Positions 8,180 to 17,287 of a DNA stretch of 40,913 bases are shown here, one piece after another (the stretch's first letter is position 1; each line of letters opens with the position of its first letter). Location: positions 1 to 40,913 of the forward strand of contig CADAOD010000020.1 of the NCBI GenBank assembly GCA_902789415.1, given 5' to 3'. This DNA is from an uncultured Prevotellaceae bacterium. GTDB lineage: Bacteria; Bacteroidota; Bacteroidia; Bacteroidales; Bacteroidaceae. The translations under genes and the position numbers were made by a program. A model generated the notes under the pieces. That model did no database searches. It saw nothing but the letters and a program-made list of their open reading frames with translations, and was not told the origin of the DNA.

Positions 8180-8938
8180 TTATTTGCGAACAATCACGCT
8201 TCCGCTTGCCTGATGGGTAGCTAAGATAAGAACCTCGGCTATCTGCACGTGAGCGGGAGCGTTGGCTGCATATACAGCCACATCGGCAATATCGTCGCCT
8301 GTAAGAGGCTTAATACCTTTATATACATTGGCTGCGCGCTCCTCATCGCCGTGGAATCGGATGTTGCTGAAGTTAGTCTCTACCAGTCCGGGCTTCAGGT
8401 TGGTTACACGTACGGCGGTGTTAGCCACATCGATACGCAGTCCATCGCTCAGCGCCTTTACGGCAGCCTTTGTAGCGCAGTACACGTTACCGCCAGCATA
8501 GGCAGCATCGCCAGCTACCGAACCCATGTTAATCACATGTCCGCGATTGCGTGCCACCATACCAGGCACAATCAGGCGGGTCATCGTCAGCAATCCCTTT
8601 ACGTTGGTATCAATCATACCATCCCAATCATCGCTGTTGCCCTCGAATTCGGGCTCCAAACCCAAGGCCAGACCGGCGTTGTTCACCAGCACATCTATCT
8701 CCTGCCACTCAGCAGGCAAGCTCTCGATAGCCTTACGGGCAGCCTCGCGGTCGCGCACGTCAAACACCAGGGTAAGCATCTCGGCGCCCTGAGCCTTCAG
8801 CTCGTCGGCAATCGCCGTCATGCGTGCTTGGTTACGTCCAGTTAGAATCACCTTGTCGCCATTCTGGGCAAACTTGCGGGCACAAGCCTCGCCAATGCCG
8901 CTGGTGGCACCAGTAATAAGTACAATCTTTTTCATCAT
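8180..8938 (-). CDS. SDR family NAD(P)-dependent oxidoreductase (YdfG-like)
   Basis: 252 aa classical short-chain dehydrogenase. The cofactor motif TGATSGIG lies at 9-16, NNAG at 86-89, and the catalytic serine, tyrosine and lysine are S140, Y153 (YCATK) and K157. PGLVETNFS and the C-terminal EVLILATHQ resemble E. coli YdfG (3-hydroxy acid/serine dehydrogenase). The substrate is inferred only from similarity. It lies 11 bases downstream of greA on the same strand and converges on the small secreted protein gene. A second ATG three bases in is an equally possible start. Confidence 0.93.
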   Translation of the reverse strand: MMKKIVLITGATSGIGEACARKFAQNGDKVILTGRNQARMTAIADELKAQGAEMLTLVFDVRDREAARKAIESLPAEWQEIDVLVNNAGLALGLEPEFEGNSDDWDGMIDTNVKGLLTMTRLIVPGMVARNRGHVINMGSVAGDAAYAGGNVYCATKAAVKALSDGLRIDVANTAVRVTNLKPGLVETNFSNIRFHGDEERAANVYKGIKPLTGDDIADVAVYAANAPAHVQIAEVLILATHQASGSVIVRK

Positions 8939-8949
8939 TTTTGTGTTAA

Positions 8950-9417
8950 TTATTCCATTGTGATTTTCTCAATTCTCAGCTTCACCATGCCAGCGGGCAC
9001 ACGTGCCTCTACCACATCGCCAACCTTCTTATTAAGCAGGGCCTGAGCGATAGGCGACTTGATACTGATTTTACCCTCGCGCAGGTTAGCCTCGTGGGGG
9101 CTTGCGATGGTGTAAGTCATCTTGGCATTGTTATTTAAATTGGTCATCTCAACCTTACTCAAAAGTCCCACGCAATCCTTACCCAACAGCGAGGTATCAA
9201 TCACGCGTGCATTCTCGAGCACCTTCTGCAGAAAGCTGATACGACCCAGCAGGCGGCCCTGCTCGCGCTTGGCGGCATGGTACTCAAAGTTCTCGCTCAG
9301 GTCGCCCTTATCGCGCGCCTCGCTAATGGCATCCTTGCAGGCAGGCAAATCTACCGTTTCCAACTGCTTTAATTCGGCTACGAGTTTGTCCCAGCCTTCT
9401 TGCGACATATATTCCAT
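8950..9417 (-). CDS. greA: Transcription elongation factor GreA
   Basis: 155 aa. GreA rescues backtracked RNA polymerase by stimulating transcript cleavage. The N-terminal coiled coil has MSQEGWDKLVAELKQLE and, at its tip, ISEARDKGDLSENFEYHAAK with the acidic residues that reach the polymerase active site. The C-terminal FKBP-like domain ends with SPIAQALLNKKVGDVVEARV. A TAATTTTG box lies at 9457-9464. The SDR gene follows after 11 bases. Confidence 0.97.
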   Translation of the reverse strand: MEYMSQEGWDKLVAELKQLETVDLPACKDAISEARDKGDLSENFEYHAAKREQGRLLGRISFLQKVLENARVIDTSLLGKDCVGLLSKVEMTNLNNNAKMTYTIASPHEANLREGKISIKSPIAQALLNKKVGDVVEARVPAGMVKLRIEKITME

Positions 9418-9456
9418 AATGATACTATTTCGTGTTATTTACTATCAATTCGGCTG

Positions 9457-9464
9457 CAAAATTA
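9457..9464 (-). promoter_or_regulatory. Candidate -7 box (TAATTTTG) of greA
   Basis: TAATTTTG on the minus strand fits TAnnTTTG and lies about 40 nt upstream of the greA start. No clear TTG is seen at the expected -33 position. Confidence 0.45.
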
Positions 9465-9558
9465 GCAAAAAAAACGCATATTTTACGATTTAAGGCACTA
9501 TTTTTGGCAAAGTTTAGATATTTATCCAATTTTCGGCAGGTTTTACAATCTTTTTATT

Positions 9559-9566
9559 TATCTTTG
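9559..9566 (+). promoter_or_regulatory. Candidate -7 box (TATCTTTG) for purU and the his genes
   Basis: TATCTTTGCA matches the -7 consensus well, but no TTG is found about 20 nt upstream. It would start a leader of about 35 nt before the purU ATG at 9607 and could drive the whole purU-hisH-hisA-hisF run. Confidence 0.55.
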
Positions 9567-9606
9567 CACCTTGAATTTTATGGGTAAAAAAAATAAATAT
9601 GTAGAG

Positions 9607-10470
9607 ATGGAAACAACAGCAATATTGCTACTCCACTGCCCCGATCAGCAGGGCATTATTTCGGAAGTAACAAAGTTTATCACCGATAATAAGGGAAATA
9701 TCGTTTACCTGGATCAGTATGTTGACAAGGTTGACGGCATGTTTTTCATGCGTATTGAGTGGGAACTTGAAGGTTTTATGATTCCACGCGAAAAAATTTA
9801 CGAGTACATTACCACCCTCTATGCGCAGCGTTACCAAATGAAATTCAGCTTGTACTTCAGCGATAAGCGTCCACGTATGGCCATCTTTGTTAGTAAGATG
9901 AGTCACTGTCTGTACGACTTGCTGGCACGATGGAAGGCTGGCGAGTTTAACTGCGACATTCCTTGTATTGTTTCGAACCACGAGGATTTGCGCTACGTAG
10001 CCGAGCAGTTTGGCATACCTTACTACGTGTGGAGCATTAAGAAAGACCACAGTAACAAGGAGGAGGTTGAGAAGGCCGAGATGGAACTGCTGAAGAAAGA
10101 GGATATCTCGTTTATCGTGCTGGCCCGCTACATGCAGATTATCAGCGATGAGATGATAGCCGAGTATCCGCATCATATCATTAACATCCACCACTCGTTC
10201 CTGCCTGCCTTTATCGGTGCCAAGCCCTATCATCAGGCTTACGAGCGCGGTGTGAAGATTATCGGCGCTACCAGTCACTACGTAACCGCCGAGCTGGATG
10301 CAGGGCCAATCATTGAGCAGGATGTTACCCGCATTACACACAAGGACACCCCCGAGAGCTTAGTGCTAAAAGGTAAGGACCTTGAGAAAATCGTGCTCTC
10401 GCACGCCGTGAGCAAGCACATCCAGCGCAAGATTCTCACATACAAGAACAAGACAATTATATTTAGCTAA
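9607..10470 (+). CDS. purU: Formyltetrahydrofolate deformylase
   Basis: Hydrolyses 10-formyl-tetrahydrofolate to formate and tetrahydrofolate. The start at METTAILLLHCPDQQG (287 aa) puts the ACT domain at the N-terminus as in the family; in-frame upstream starts at 9571 (TTG) and 9580 are possible but add residues not expected. The catalytic formyltransferase-like domain shows IVSNHEDLRYVAEQFGIPYY, LARYMQIIS, NIHHSFLPAFIGAKPYHQAY (active-site histidine) and GATSHYVTAELDAGPII. Its stop codon is followed at once by the hisH start, indicating a tight operon. Confidence 0.95.
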   Translation: METTAILLLHCPDQQGIISEVTKFITDNKGNIVYLDQYVDKVDGMFFMRIEWELEGFMIPREKIYEYITTLYAQRYQMKFSLYFSDKRPRMAIFVSKMSHCLYDLLARWKAGEFNCDIPCIVSNHEDLRYVAEQFGIPYYVWSIKKDHSNKEEVEKAEMELLKKEDISFIVLARYMQIISDEMIAEYPHHIINIHHSFLPAFIGAKPYHQAYERGVKIIGATSHYVTAELDAGPIIEQDVTRITHKDTPESLVLKGKDLEKIVLSHAVSKHIQRKILTYKNKTIIFS

Positions 10471-11061
10471 ATGAACGTTGCAATAGTAAAATACAACGCA
10501 GGAAATATCTATTCGGTGGTGAATGCACTGAAGCGCTTGGGCATTGAGCCCTTGCTGACTGATGATGCCGAGCTGCTGATGAAAGCCGATAAGGTGCTGT
10601 TTCCTGGACAAGGTCATGCTGGCGAGGCCATGGACTATCTGCGTGCCCGCAAGCTCGACGTGCTGATACGCGACCTGAAGCAGCCTGTGTTTGGTATCTG
10701 CGTGGGTCAGCAACTACTCTGTAAACACTCCGAAGAGGGCGATACCGACTGTATTGGCATTTTTGATGCCGAAGTAAAACGTTTCCAGCCCCAGCGCCAC
10801 GAAGATAAGGTGCCTTGCATGGGATGGAACCAACTGCACGAGCTGAAATCGCCATTGTACAGCGGGCTCAACGAGGGCGACTACGTTTACTTCGTGCACT
10901 CGTACTATGTGCCTGTATGCGCCGAGACTATCGCTACAGCCGATTACATCCTGCCCTACTCGGCCTCTATGCACAAGGACAATTTTTACACCTGCCAGTT
11001 CCACCCCGAAAAGAGTGGTAAGGTGGGCGAACAAATCATTAAAAACTTTATAGACTTATGA
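10471..11061 (+). CDS. hisH: Imidazole glycerol phosphate synthase, glutaminase subunit
   Basis: 196 aa class I glutamine amidotransferase. It supplies ammonia to HisF in histidine synthesis. The nucleophile C77 is in GICVGQQLL and the His/Glu pair is in CQFHPEKSG near the C-terminus. LFPGQGHAGEAM is the oxyanion-side motif. It starts directly after the purU stop and overlaps hisA by 4 bases (ATGA). Confidence 0.97.
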   Translation: MNVAIVKYNAGNIYSVVNALKRLGIEPLLTDDAELLMKADKVLFPGQGHAGEAMDYLRARKLDVLIRDLKQPVFGICVGQQLLCKHSEEGDTDCIGIFDAEVKRFQPQRHEDKVPCMGWNQLHELKSPLYSGLNEGDYVYFVHSYYVPVCAETIATADYILPYSASMHKDNFYTCQFHPEKSGKVGEQIIKNFIDL

Positions 11062-11783
11062 TTGAACTGATTCCCGCTATCGACATTATTGCAGGTAAGT
11101 GCGTACGCCTGACTAAAGGCGACTACGACCAGAAGACCGAATACGGCGAGCCCATTGATATGGCACGCGAGTTTGAGAAAGCCGGCATCAAGCGCCTGCA
11201 TATGGTCGACCTGGATGGCGCCAAGAGCAAGCATATCGTAAACAGCCACGTGCTGAAGCAGATTGCTGCCGAGACCAATCTCGAGATCGACTTCGGCGGC
11301 GGCATCAAGACGCACCAGGACATCGATACTGCCTTTGAGAGTGGCGCACAGATGGTTACCGTAGGATCGGTAGCCGTTACCAACCCGCAGTTGTTTACAT
11401 GGTGGCTGCAGAAATACGGTCCCGACCGCATGATTCTGGGTGCCGACGTGCGTAACGGCAAAATCAGCATTAACGGATGGAAAGAGGACTCTGACGAAGA
11501 CCTGTTGCCATTCCTGCAGAAATATATCGATGCTGGCGTTAGAATGGTGCTGTGTACTGAGATATCGAAGGACGGCACACTGGGCGGACCAGCCATCGAC
11601 CTGTACAAACGCGTGCTCGACAAGTATCCCGATTTGTACCTGATTGCCAGTGGCGGTGTATCATCAATCAAAGATATCAGGGCTCTCGAAAATGCTGGTG
11701 TGCCTGCCGTGGTATTCGGCAAGGCCCTATACGAGGGAAAGATTGCCCTGAAGGAGTTAATGTATTTAAATCAGAGAGTATAA
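11058..11783 (+). CDS. hisA: ProFAR isomerase
   Basis: 241 aa TIM barrel converting ProFAR to PRFAR in histidine synthesis. The N-terminus [19 protein letters not shown] holds the first catalytic aspartate (D8) and the second lies in the [11 protein letters not shown] strand. VDLDGAKSK and [11 protein letters not shown] are the two phosphate-binding halves. It overlaps hisH by 4 bases and is 2 bases from hisF. Confidence 0.97.
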   Translation: MIELIPAIDIIAGKCVRLTKGDYDQKTEYGEPIDMAREFEKAGIKRLHMVDLDGAKSKHIVNSHVLKQIAAETNLEIDFGGGIKTHQDIDTAFESGAQMVTVGSVAVTNPQLFTWWLQKYGPDRMILGADVRNGKISINGWKEDSDEDLLPFLQKYIDAGVRMVLCTEISKDGTLGGPAIDLYKRVLDKYPDLYLIASGGVSSIKDIRALENAGVPAVVFGKALYEGKIALKELMYLNQRV

Positions 11784-11785
11784 GC

Positions 11786-12544
11786 ATGGGATTAGCAAAA
11801 CGAATAATACCCTGTTTGGATGTAAAGGACGGCGAGACCGTTAAAGGCACCAACTTTGTAAACCTGCGCTCGGCTGGCGACCCCGTTGAACTGGGCAAAG
11901 CCTACAGCGAGCAAGGTGCCGACGAGCTCTGCTTCTTAGATATCACAGCCAGCTTCGAGGGTCGCAAAACGTTTACCGATATGGTAACACGTGTGGCCAA
12001 GGAGATAAACATCCCCTTTACCGTGGGTGGTGGCATTAACGAGCTGGCCGATGTGGAGCGCCTGCTGTATGCCGGAGCCGATAAGGTGAGCGTGAACAGC
12101 GCTGCCATCCGTCGCCCCGAATTGATTAACGAGATTACCAGTCGCTTTGGTTCGCAGGTATGCGTAGTGGCTATCGATGCGAGATTTGATGCCGATGGAT
12201 GGCATTGCTACCTGAAAGGCGGACGCGAGCGTACTGAGCGCGGCCTGTTTGAATGGGCAAACGAGGCCCAGGAGCGTGGCGCTGGCGAGATACTGTTTAC
12301 CAGTATGGACCACGATGGTGTGAAGAACGGCTATGCCAACGAGGCGCTGCGCGAGTTGGCCGACAACCTATCCATCCCCATCATCGCCAGTGGTGGTGCT
12401 GGCAAGAAGGAACATTTCCGCGATACCTTTACTGATGGTCATGCCGATGCCGCCCTCGCCGCCAGTGTGTTCCACTTCGGCGAAATCCCCATCCCCGAGC
12501 TGAAAGCCTACCTGAAGGCTGAAGGCATAAACGTTAGAATATAA
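11786..12544 (+). CDS. hisF: Imidazole glycerol phosphate synthase, cyclase subunit
   Basis: 252 aa TIM barrel that joins PRFAR with HisH-derived ammonia to give IGP and [24 protein letters not shown] carries the first catalytic aspartate, and [13 protein letters not shown] the second. [11 protein letters not shown] is the C-terminal phosphate loop. A MITE-like insert begins 3 bases after the stop and separates hisF from hisIE by 119 bases, the longest gap in this run. Confidence 0.97.
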   Translation: MGLAKRIIPCLDVKDGETVKGTNFVNLRSAGDPVELGKAYSEQGADELCFLDITASFEGRKTFTDMVTRVAKEINIPFTVGGGINELADVERLLYAGADKVSVNSAAIRRPELINEITSRFGSQVCVVAIDARFDADGWHCYLKGGRERTERGLFEWANEAQERGAGEILFTSMDHDGVKNGYANEALRELADNLSIPIIASGGAGKKEHFRDTFTDGHADAALAASVFHFGEIPIPELKAYLKAEGINVRI

Positions 12545-12547
12545 ATA

Positions 12548-12640
12548 AACACAGAGAAAACAAAGACACTAAGAACCACAGAGGATAAGGGGAAAACAAA
12601 GAGAAAAAGAAAAAACTCTGTATCTCTGTACCTCTGTGTT
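12548..12640. repeat. MITE-like 93-bp insert between hisF and hisIE
   Basis: Terminal inverted repeats AACACAGAG (12548-12556) and CTCTGTGTT (12632-12640) bound a purine-rich interior. Inside are repeated ACAGAG units on the left and a period-8 CTCTGTA-type run at 12616-12640. The element is flanked by 7-bp direct repeats ATAAATA (12541-12547 and 12641-12647), which look like a target-site duplication. The flank is AT-rich, so chance repetition is possible. No transposase is encoded. Confidence 0.5.
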
Positions 12641-12663
12641 ATAAATAAAAAAATATAAGTAGC

Positions 12664-13308
12664 ATGAAGATAGATTTTGAAAAGAGCGGAGGCCTGGTGC
12701 CCGCTATTATCCAGGATGCCCAGACTAAGAACGTGCTGATGCTGGGCTATATGAACGAGGAAGCCTACCAGAAAACCATCGATACCAAGAAGGTTACATT
12801 CTGGAGTCGCAGTCGCAACTGCCTTTGGACCAAAGGCGAAACCAGCGGCAACTTCCTGCATCTGGTAGATATCAAAGTGGATTGCGATAACGATACCCTG
12901 CTGGTTAAGGCTACACCCGACGGACCAACCTGTCACACAGGTACCGACACCTGTTGGGGCGAGACTAACGACAGCGGCGTAACATTCCTGACCGAGTTGC
13001 AGGACTTTATCGACAAGCGCCACCAGGAGATGCCAGAGGGCAGCTATACCACCAAACTGTTTAAGGATGGTATCAACAAGATTGCCCAGAAGGTGGGCGA
13101 AGAGGCTTTGGAGACAGTAATCGAGGCTACCAACGGTACTGATGAGCACCTGGTTTACGAGGCCAGCGACCTGTTGTATCACCTCACCGTACTGCTCACC
13201 AGCAAGGGCTTGCGTATAGAGCAGGTGACCGACGAGCTACACAAGCGCCACGATCCCAACTGGGACAAGCAGCGCCGCGAAGCCAAAGCCGCCGGAAAGA
13301 TGAAATAG
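12664..13308 (+). CDS. hisIE: Bifunctional phosphoribosyl-AMP cyclohydrolase / phosphoribosyl-ATP pyrophosphatase
   Basis: 214 aa fusion performing steps 2 and 3 of histidine synthesis. The cyclohydrolase half (about 1-110) has LMLGYMNEEAY, FWSRSRNCLWTKGETSGN and the metal-binding VDCDNDTLL and PTCHTGTDTCW motifs. The MazG-like pyrophosphatase half (about 115-205) has KVGEEALETVIEA and LVYEASDLLYHLTVLL. It is separated from hisF only by the MITE-like insert. hisG, hisD and hisC are not in the window, and hisB lies 22 kb away. Confidence 0.96.
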   Translation: MKIDFEKSGGLVPAIIQDAQTKNVLMLGYMNEEAYQKTIDTKKVTFWSRSRNCLWTKGETSGNFLHLVDIKVDCDNDTLLVKATPDGPTCHTGTDTCWGETNDSGVTFLTELQDFIDKRHQEMPEGSYTTKLFKDGINKIAQKVGEEALETVIEATNGTDEHLVYEASDLLYHLTVLLTSKGLRIEQVTDELHKRHDPNWDKQRREAKAAGKMK

Positions 13309-13337
13309 TAAATTTTGGCAAAAAAGAATATAATAGA

Positions 13338-14021
13338 ATGCTGATTAATTATAAGAATGTAAACATTTACCAGGATTCGGGCATTAAGGTGCTCGAGGGA
13401 GTGAACCTTGAGGTTAACGAGGGCGAGATGGTTTACGTGATTGGTCGCGTAGGCTCAGGAAAGAGCTCGCTCTTGAAAACTATCTACGGCGAACTGGATG
13501 TTGACGAGGCCGACGAGGCTATCGTGCTGGAGCGCGACCTGAAGACCATCCGCCGCAAAGATATCCCTGGCTTGCGCCGCGAGCTGGGCGTGGTGTTCCA
13601 GAACTTCCAGTTGCTCAGCGACCGTACCGTATATAAAAACCTGCGCTTTGTGCTCAAGGCCACAGGTTGGACAGATAACGATGCCATCAACAACCGCATT
13701 ACTGAGGTGATGGAGCGCATCGGACTTGACGAGAAGCTGTTTAAGATGCCCAACGAGCTGTCGGGTGGCGAACAGCAGCGTGTAGCCATCGCCCGTGCCA
13801 TCCTGAACCATCCCAAACTCATCATCGCCGATGAGCCAACAGGTAATCTGGATAAGGAGACAGCCGACAGCATTATGCAGCTGCTAAAGAGCATCGCCGA
13901 AACAGGAACTGCTGTTATCATGTCGACCCACAACATCGGCTTGGTAAACAAGTACCCAGGCAAAGCCTTCCAGTGCCTGGATGGCAAAATGGAGCAAGTG
14001 GTTATCAAGCCTAAGGCTTGA
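13338..14021 (+). CDS. ftsE: FtsE-like cell-division ABC ATPase
   Basis: 227 aa single ABC ATPase domain. The Walker A is GRVGSGKSS, with the RVGSGK variant typical of Bacteroidota FtsE. The signature is LSGGEQQR and Walker [13 protein letters not shown], then the switch [21 protein letters not shown] matches FtsE rather than general exporters. With FtsX it controls periplasmic peptidoglycan hydrolases at the septum. No ftsX is nearby. The stop codon TGA is the first unit of a heptad tract leading to lysC. Confidence 0.88.
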   Translation: MLINYKNVNIYQDSGIKVLEGVNLEVNEGEMVYVIGRVGSGKSSLLKTIYGELDVDEADEAIVLERDLKTIRRKDIPGLRRELGVVFQNFQLLSDRTVYKNLRFVLKATGWTDNDAINNRITEVMERIGLDEKLFKMPNELSGGEQQRVAIARAILNHPKLIIADEPTGNLDKETADSIMQLLKSIAETGTAVIMSTHNIGLVNKYPGKAFQCLDGKMEQVVIKPKA

Positions 14022-14052
14022 GAATTGAGAACTGAGAATTGAGAATTGAGAA
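14019..14052 (+). repeat. Heptad tandem tract at the ftsE-lysC junction
   Basis: Five period-7 units of the TGAGAAT type. TGA falls at 14019 (the ftsE stop), 14026, 14033, 14040 and 14047, so all three frames are closed on the sense strand before the lysC start at 14072. Confidence 0.8.
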
Positions 14053-14071
14053 TAATAAAAATATAAGGCTT

Positions 14072-15391
14072 ATGAAAGTAATGAAATTCGGCGGAACATC
14101 CGTCGGCTCACCAGAGAGAATGAAGGAGGTAACAGCACTTGTTACCAAGTTTAACGAACCCGTTTTCGTAGTGCTCTCAGCTATGTCGGGCACCACCAAC
14201 AGTCTTGTCGAGATTTCAGACTATCTCTACAAGAAGAACCCCGATGGTGCTAACGAGGTGATTAACCGCCTGGAGCAGAAGTACGACAAGCATGTTGACG
14301 AGCTGTACAGCAAGGACGAGACAAAGGCTAAGACACGTGAGTTCCTGAAGAGCGAGTTCGACTACCTGCGCTCATTCACCAAGGAGCTCTTTACTAGTTT
14401 CGAGGAGAAGAGCATCGTGGCTCAGGGCGAAATGATGTCGACCAACATGGTGGTTAACTACATGAACGAGATTGGTATCAAGGCCGTACTGCTGAATGCA
14501 CTCGACTTTATGCGTACCGATAAGAATGCCGAGCCCGATCCTGTTTATATTAAGGAGAAGCTTACTGCACTGATGCAGGAGCACGAGGGTGTTCAGGTGT
14601 TCCTTACCCAGGGCTTTATCTGCCGCAACGCTTATGGCGAGATTGACAACCTGCAGCGTGGTGGTAGCGACTATACAGCCTCGCTGATTGGTGCTGCTAT
14701 CGGTGCTGATGAGATTCAGATCTGGACCGATATCGACGGTATGCACAACAACGACCCACGTGTGGTTGACGGCACAGAGCCTGTACACCAGCTGCACTTT
14801 GAGGAGGCAGCCGAGCTGGCTTACTTTGGTGCTAAGATTCTGCATCCAACCTGCGTGCAGCCCGCCAAGTATGCTGGTATCCCCGTTCGCCTGCTCAACA
14901 CCATGGATCCTGAGGCTGAGGGTACTACCATCAGCAACAAGACCGAGTATGGCAAAATTAAGGCCATCGCAGCTAAAGATAACATCACAGCCATCAAGAT
15001 TAAGTCGAGCCGCATGCTGCTGGCTACAGGTTTCCTGCGTAAGGTGTTCGAGATTTTCGAGAGCTACCAGACTCCTATCGACATGGTATGTACCTCGGAG
15101 GTTGGCGTATCGATGAGTATCGACAACAGCGCTCACCTGGGCGAGATTGTAGATGAGTTGAAGAAGTACGGCACCGTTACCGTTGATACCAACATGTGTA
15201 TCATCTGTGTGGTTGGCGACCTGGATTGGAGCAATGTAGGCTTCGAGACTATCGCCCTCGACGCGCTGAAGGATATCCCCGTTCGCATGGTAAGCTACGG
15301 TGGTTCTAACTACAACATCTCGTTCCTTATCCGCGAGGAGGATAAGAAGCGTGCCCTGCAGAAGCTGAGCGACACCATCTTTAAGAAGTAA
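14072..15391 (+). CDS. lysC: Aspartate kinase, monofunctional
   Basis: 439 aa from the ATG of [13 protein letters not shown]; an in-frame upstream start at 14039 lies within the heptad tract and is rejected. It phosphorylates aspartate, the first step to lysine/DAP, threonine and methionine. The kinase domain has KFGGTSVGS, the GEMMSTNM segment and [14 protein letters not shown]. Two C-terminal ACT domains (from about 290) should give feedback control. No homoserine dehydrogenase domain is fused. lysA follows, so the pair points to lysine/DAP supply. No lysine riboswitch was seen upstream. Confidence 0.95.
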   Translation: MKVMKFGGTSVGSPERMKEVTALVTKFNEPVFVVLSAMSGTTNSLVEISDYLYKKNPDGANEVINRLEQKYDKHVDELYSKDETKAKTREFLKSEFDYLRSFTKELFTSFEEKSIVAQGEMMSTNMVVNYMNEIGIKAVLLNALDFMRTDKNAEPDPVYIKEKLTALMQEHEGVQVFLTQGFICRNAYGEIDNLQRGGSDYTASLIGAAIGADEIQIWTDIDGMHNNDPRVVDGTEPVHQLHFEEAAELAYFGAKILHPTCVQPAKYAGIPVRLLNTMDPEAEGTTISNKTEYGKIKAIAAKDNITAIKIKSSRMLLATGFLRKVFEIFESYQTPIDMVCTSEVGVSMSIDNSAHLGEIVDELKKYGTVTVDTNMCIICVVGDLDWSNVGFETIALDALKDIPVRMVSYGGSNYNISFLIREEDKKRALQKLSDTIFKK

Positions 15392-15427
15392 GATTAAACA
15401 TTATATTATATAGAGACAAACAAGACA

Positions 15428-16588
15428 ATGGCTAAAGGAATATTCCCAGTAGAGAGGTTCAACGAGATTGAAACACCTTTCTACTACTACGACACAGCTC
15501 TGCTGCGCCAGACATTGCAAACGATTAACAACGAGGCCAGCAAGCACGAAGGCTTTGTGGTGCACTATGCCGTGAAGGCAAACGCCAACCCACGCATTCT
15601 GCGCATCATACGCGAAGCCGGACTGGGTGCCGACTGCGTAAGCGGCGGCGAGGTTGAAGCATCAATCAAGGCTGGATTCCCCAAGGAGAAAATCGTTTAT
15701 GCTGGTGTAGGTAAGAGTGATTGGGAAATCAAACTTGGACTGGACAACGACATCTTCTGTTTTAACGTAGAGAGCATACCCGAGCTCGAGGTAATTAACG
15801 AGCTGGCTGCCCAGAAAGGCAAAGTGGCTCGCGTGGCTTTCCGCCTGAATCCCAATGTGGGTGCCCACACCCACGCTAACATCACCACCGGACTGGCCGA
15901 GAATAAGTTCGGTATCGCCATGAGCGATATGGTAAAGGTGATTCGCGAGGCCGAGAAGATGCCGAACGTAAAATTTGTAGGCTTGCACTTCCATATTGGT
16001 TCGCAGATATTGGATATGGGCGATTTCGAGGCACTCTGCAATCGCGTAAACGAGTTGCAGCAGGAGCTCATCAGCCATCGCATCCGTGTTGAGCATATCA
16101 ACGTGGGCGGCGGACTGGGTATCGACTACGAGCACCCCAACCGTGTGCCCATCCCCGATTTCAAGGCCTACTTCGACACCTACGCCAAAAAGCTGAAACT
16201 GCAGCCCGGACAGACCCTGCACTTTGAGTTGGGTCGCGCCGTAGTGGCTCAGTGCGGTAGCTTGATTACACGTACCTTATATATTAAGGAAGGTGCCGTT
16301 AAGAAGTTTGCCATTGTTGATGCAGGTTTTACCGACCTCATCCGTCCTGCACTCTACCAGGCTTACCACAAGATTGAGAATATTACCAGCGACGAGGCGC
16401 CCGATACCTACGATGTAGTAGGTCCTATCTGCGAGAGCACCGATGTGTTTGCCAAGCAGATCGACCTGAACAAGGCTAAGCGCGGCGACCTGCTGGCCAT
16501 CCGATCGGCTGGTGCCTATGGCGAGATTATGGCATCGCAGTACAACTGTCGCCGACTGCCCAAGGGCTATCTGAGCGACGAGCTGTAA
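15428..16588 (+). CDS. lysA: Diaminopimelate decarboxylase
   Basis: 386 aa PLP enzyme (fold type III) making lysine from meso-DAP. The PLP lysine is K50 in HYAVKANANP. HFHIGSQILDM, NVGGGLGIDY and ELGRAVVAQCG are the phosphate and glycine-rich motifs, and VGPICESTDVFA holds the active-site cysteine contributed across the dimer. It starts 36 bases after lysC. A heptad tract follows the stop codon. Confidence 0.97.
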   Translation: MAKGIFPVERFNEIETPFYYYDTALLRQTLQTINNEASKHEGFVVHYAVKANANPRILRIIREAGLGADCVSGGEVEASIKAGFPKEKIVYAGVGKSDWEIKLGLDNDIFCFNVESIPELEVINELAAQKGKVARVAFRLNPNVGAHTHANITTGLAENKFGIAMSDMVKVIREAEKMPNVKFVGLHFHIGSQILDMGDFEALCNRVNELQQELISHRIRVEHINVGGGLGIDYEHPNRVPIPDFKAYFDTYAKKLKLQPGQTLHFELGRAVVAQCGSLITRTLYIKEGAVKKFAIVDAGFTDLIRPALYQAYHKIENITSDEAPDTYDVVGPICESTDVFAKQIDLNKAKRGDLLAIRSAGAYGEIMASQYNCRRLPKGYLSDEL

Positions 16589-16590
16589 AA

Positions 16591-16618
16591 GATTGAAGAT
16601 TGAAAATTGAAGATTGAA
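16591..16618 (+). repeat. Heptad tandem tract at the lysA-glycosyltransferase junction
   Basis: Four period-7 units (GATTGAA-type) fill the space between the lysA stop (16586-16588) and the ATG at 16619. TGA lies at 16594, 16601, 16608 and 16615, covering all three sense frames. Confidence 0.8.
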
Positions 16619-17287
16619 ATGAATAGAGACGAACGGAGATTCTCTGTTATCATGGCCGTGTACGACCAGGCGTACGAGCTGAAGGAAAACCTAACGGCTT
16701 TCCTTACCCAGCAGTACCAGCCTGGCTACCAGGTCGTGATAGTCGATGAGTCTTCAACCGATGAAACACCTGATATACTTAAGCTTTACAAAAAAGATTA
16801 TGCCAACCTTTATAGCACCTTCCTGCCCAAGAGCAAGGGTTACGCCCTGAGCAAAAAGCAGGCCTATAATATAGGTATTAAGGCAGCTACAAACGATTGG
16901 CTTATCTTTACTAACGCCAACTATGCACCAGTTAACGCAGATATTCTGCAGGCCATTAACGACCAGTTCGACGATACTGCCGACCTGACGTTGGGCTATC
17001 TTACCAAAAGGAGCATCAAGCTGCAGGCATTCTACGACGTTGACGAGGCCAAGGACCACATCACGCGTATGGAGCGCCGCCTGCAAAACGTGCGAAACCG
17101 CAAGCGCTACCACTATCGCCGAGGTCTGTACGATTTTATTATCGTGAAGAAATCGGTAGCTTTCGATATGCTGAAATACTACGAGCTGAAACCATCGTTC
17201 GTACAGCGACAGGCATTGCGCTGGCGCATTTTCTGGAAAAACATGTTCAGCAGATATGAATATATTACATATCTATCCAAAGAATAA
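16619..17287 (+). CDS. Family 2-type glycosyltransferase, metal motif lost
   Basis: 222 aa. The start at ATG 16619 was chosen over a TTG at 16607 that lies inside the heptad tract. The GT-A nucleotide-binding half is clear: FSVIMAVYDQAYELKENL, VVIVDESSTDETPDIL. The position where GT2 enzymes carry DxD reads TNAN (98-101), so metal binding may be lost or changed. The C-terminal third is basic and aromatic (RKRYHYRRGLYDF, ALRWRIFWKNMFSRY), possibly membrane-associated. Its end overlaps the next gene by 32 bases. Confidence 0.78.
   Translation: MNRDERRFSVIMAVYDQAYELKENLTAFLTQQYQPGYQVVIVDESSTDETPDILKLYKKDYANLYSTFLPKSKGYALSKKQAYNIGIKAATNDWLIFTNANYAPVNADILQAINDQFDDTADLTLGYLTKRSIKLQAFYDVDEAKDHITRMERRLQNVRNRKRYHYRRGLYDFIIVKKSVAFDMLKYYELKPSFVQRQALRWRIFWKNMFSRYEYITYLSKE

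Noticed and set aside
14022-14071. Lysine riboswitch before lysC
   Set aside because: The space is filled by the heptad tract and has no long structured leader.
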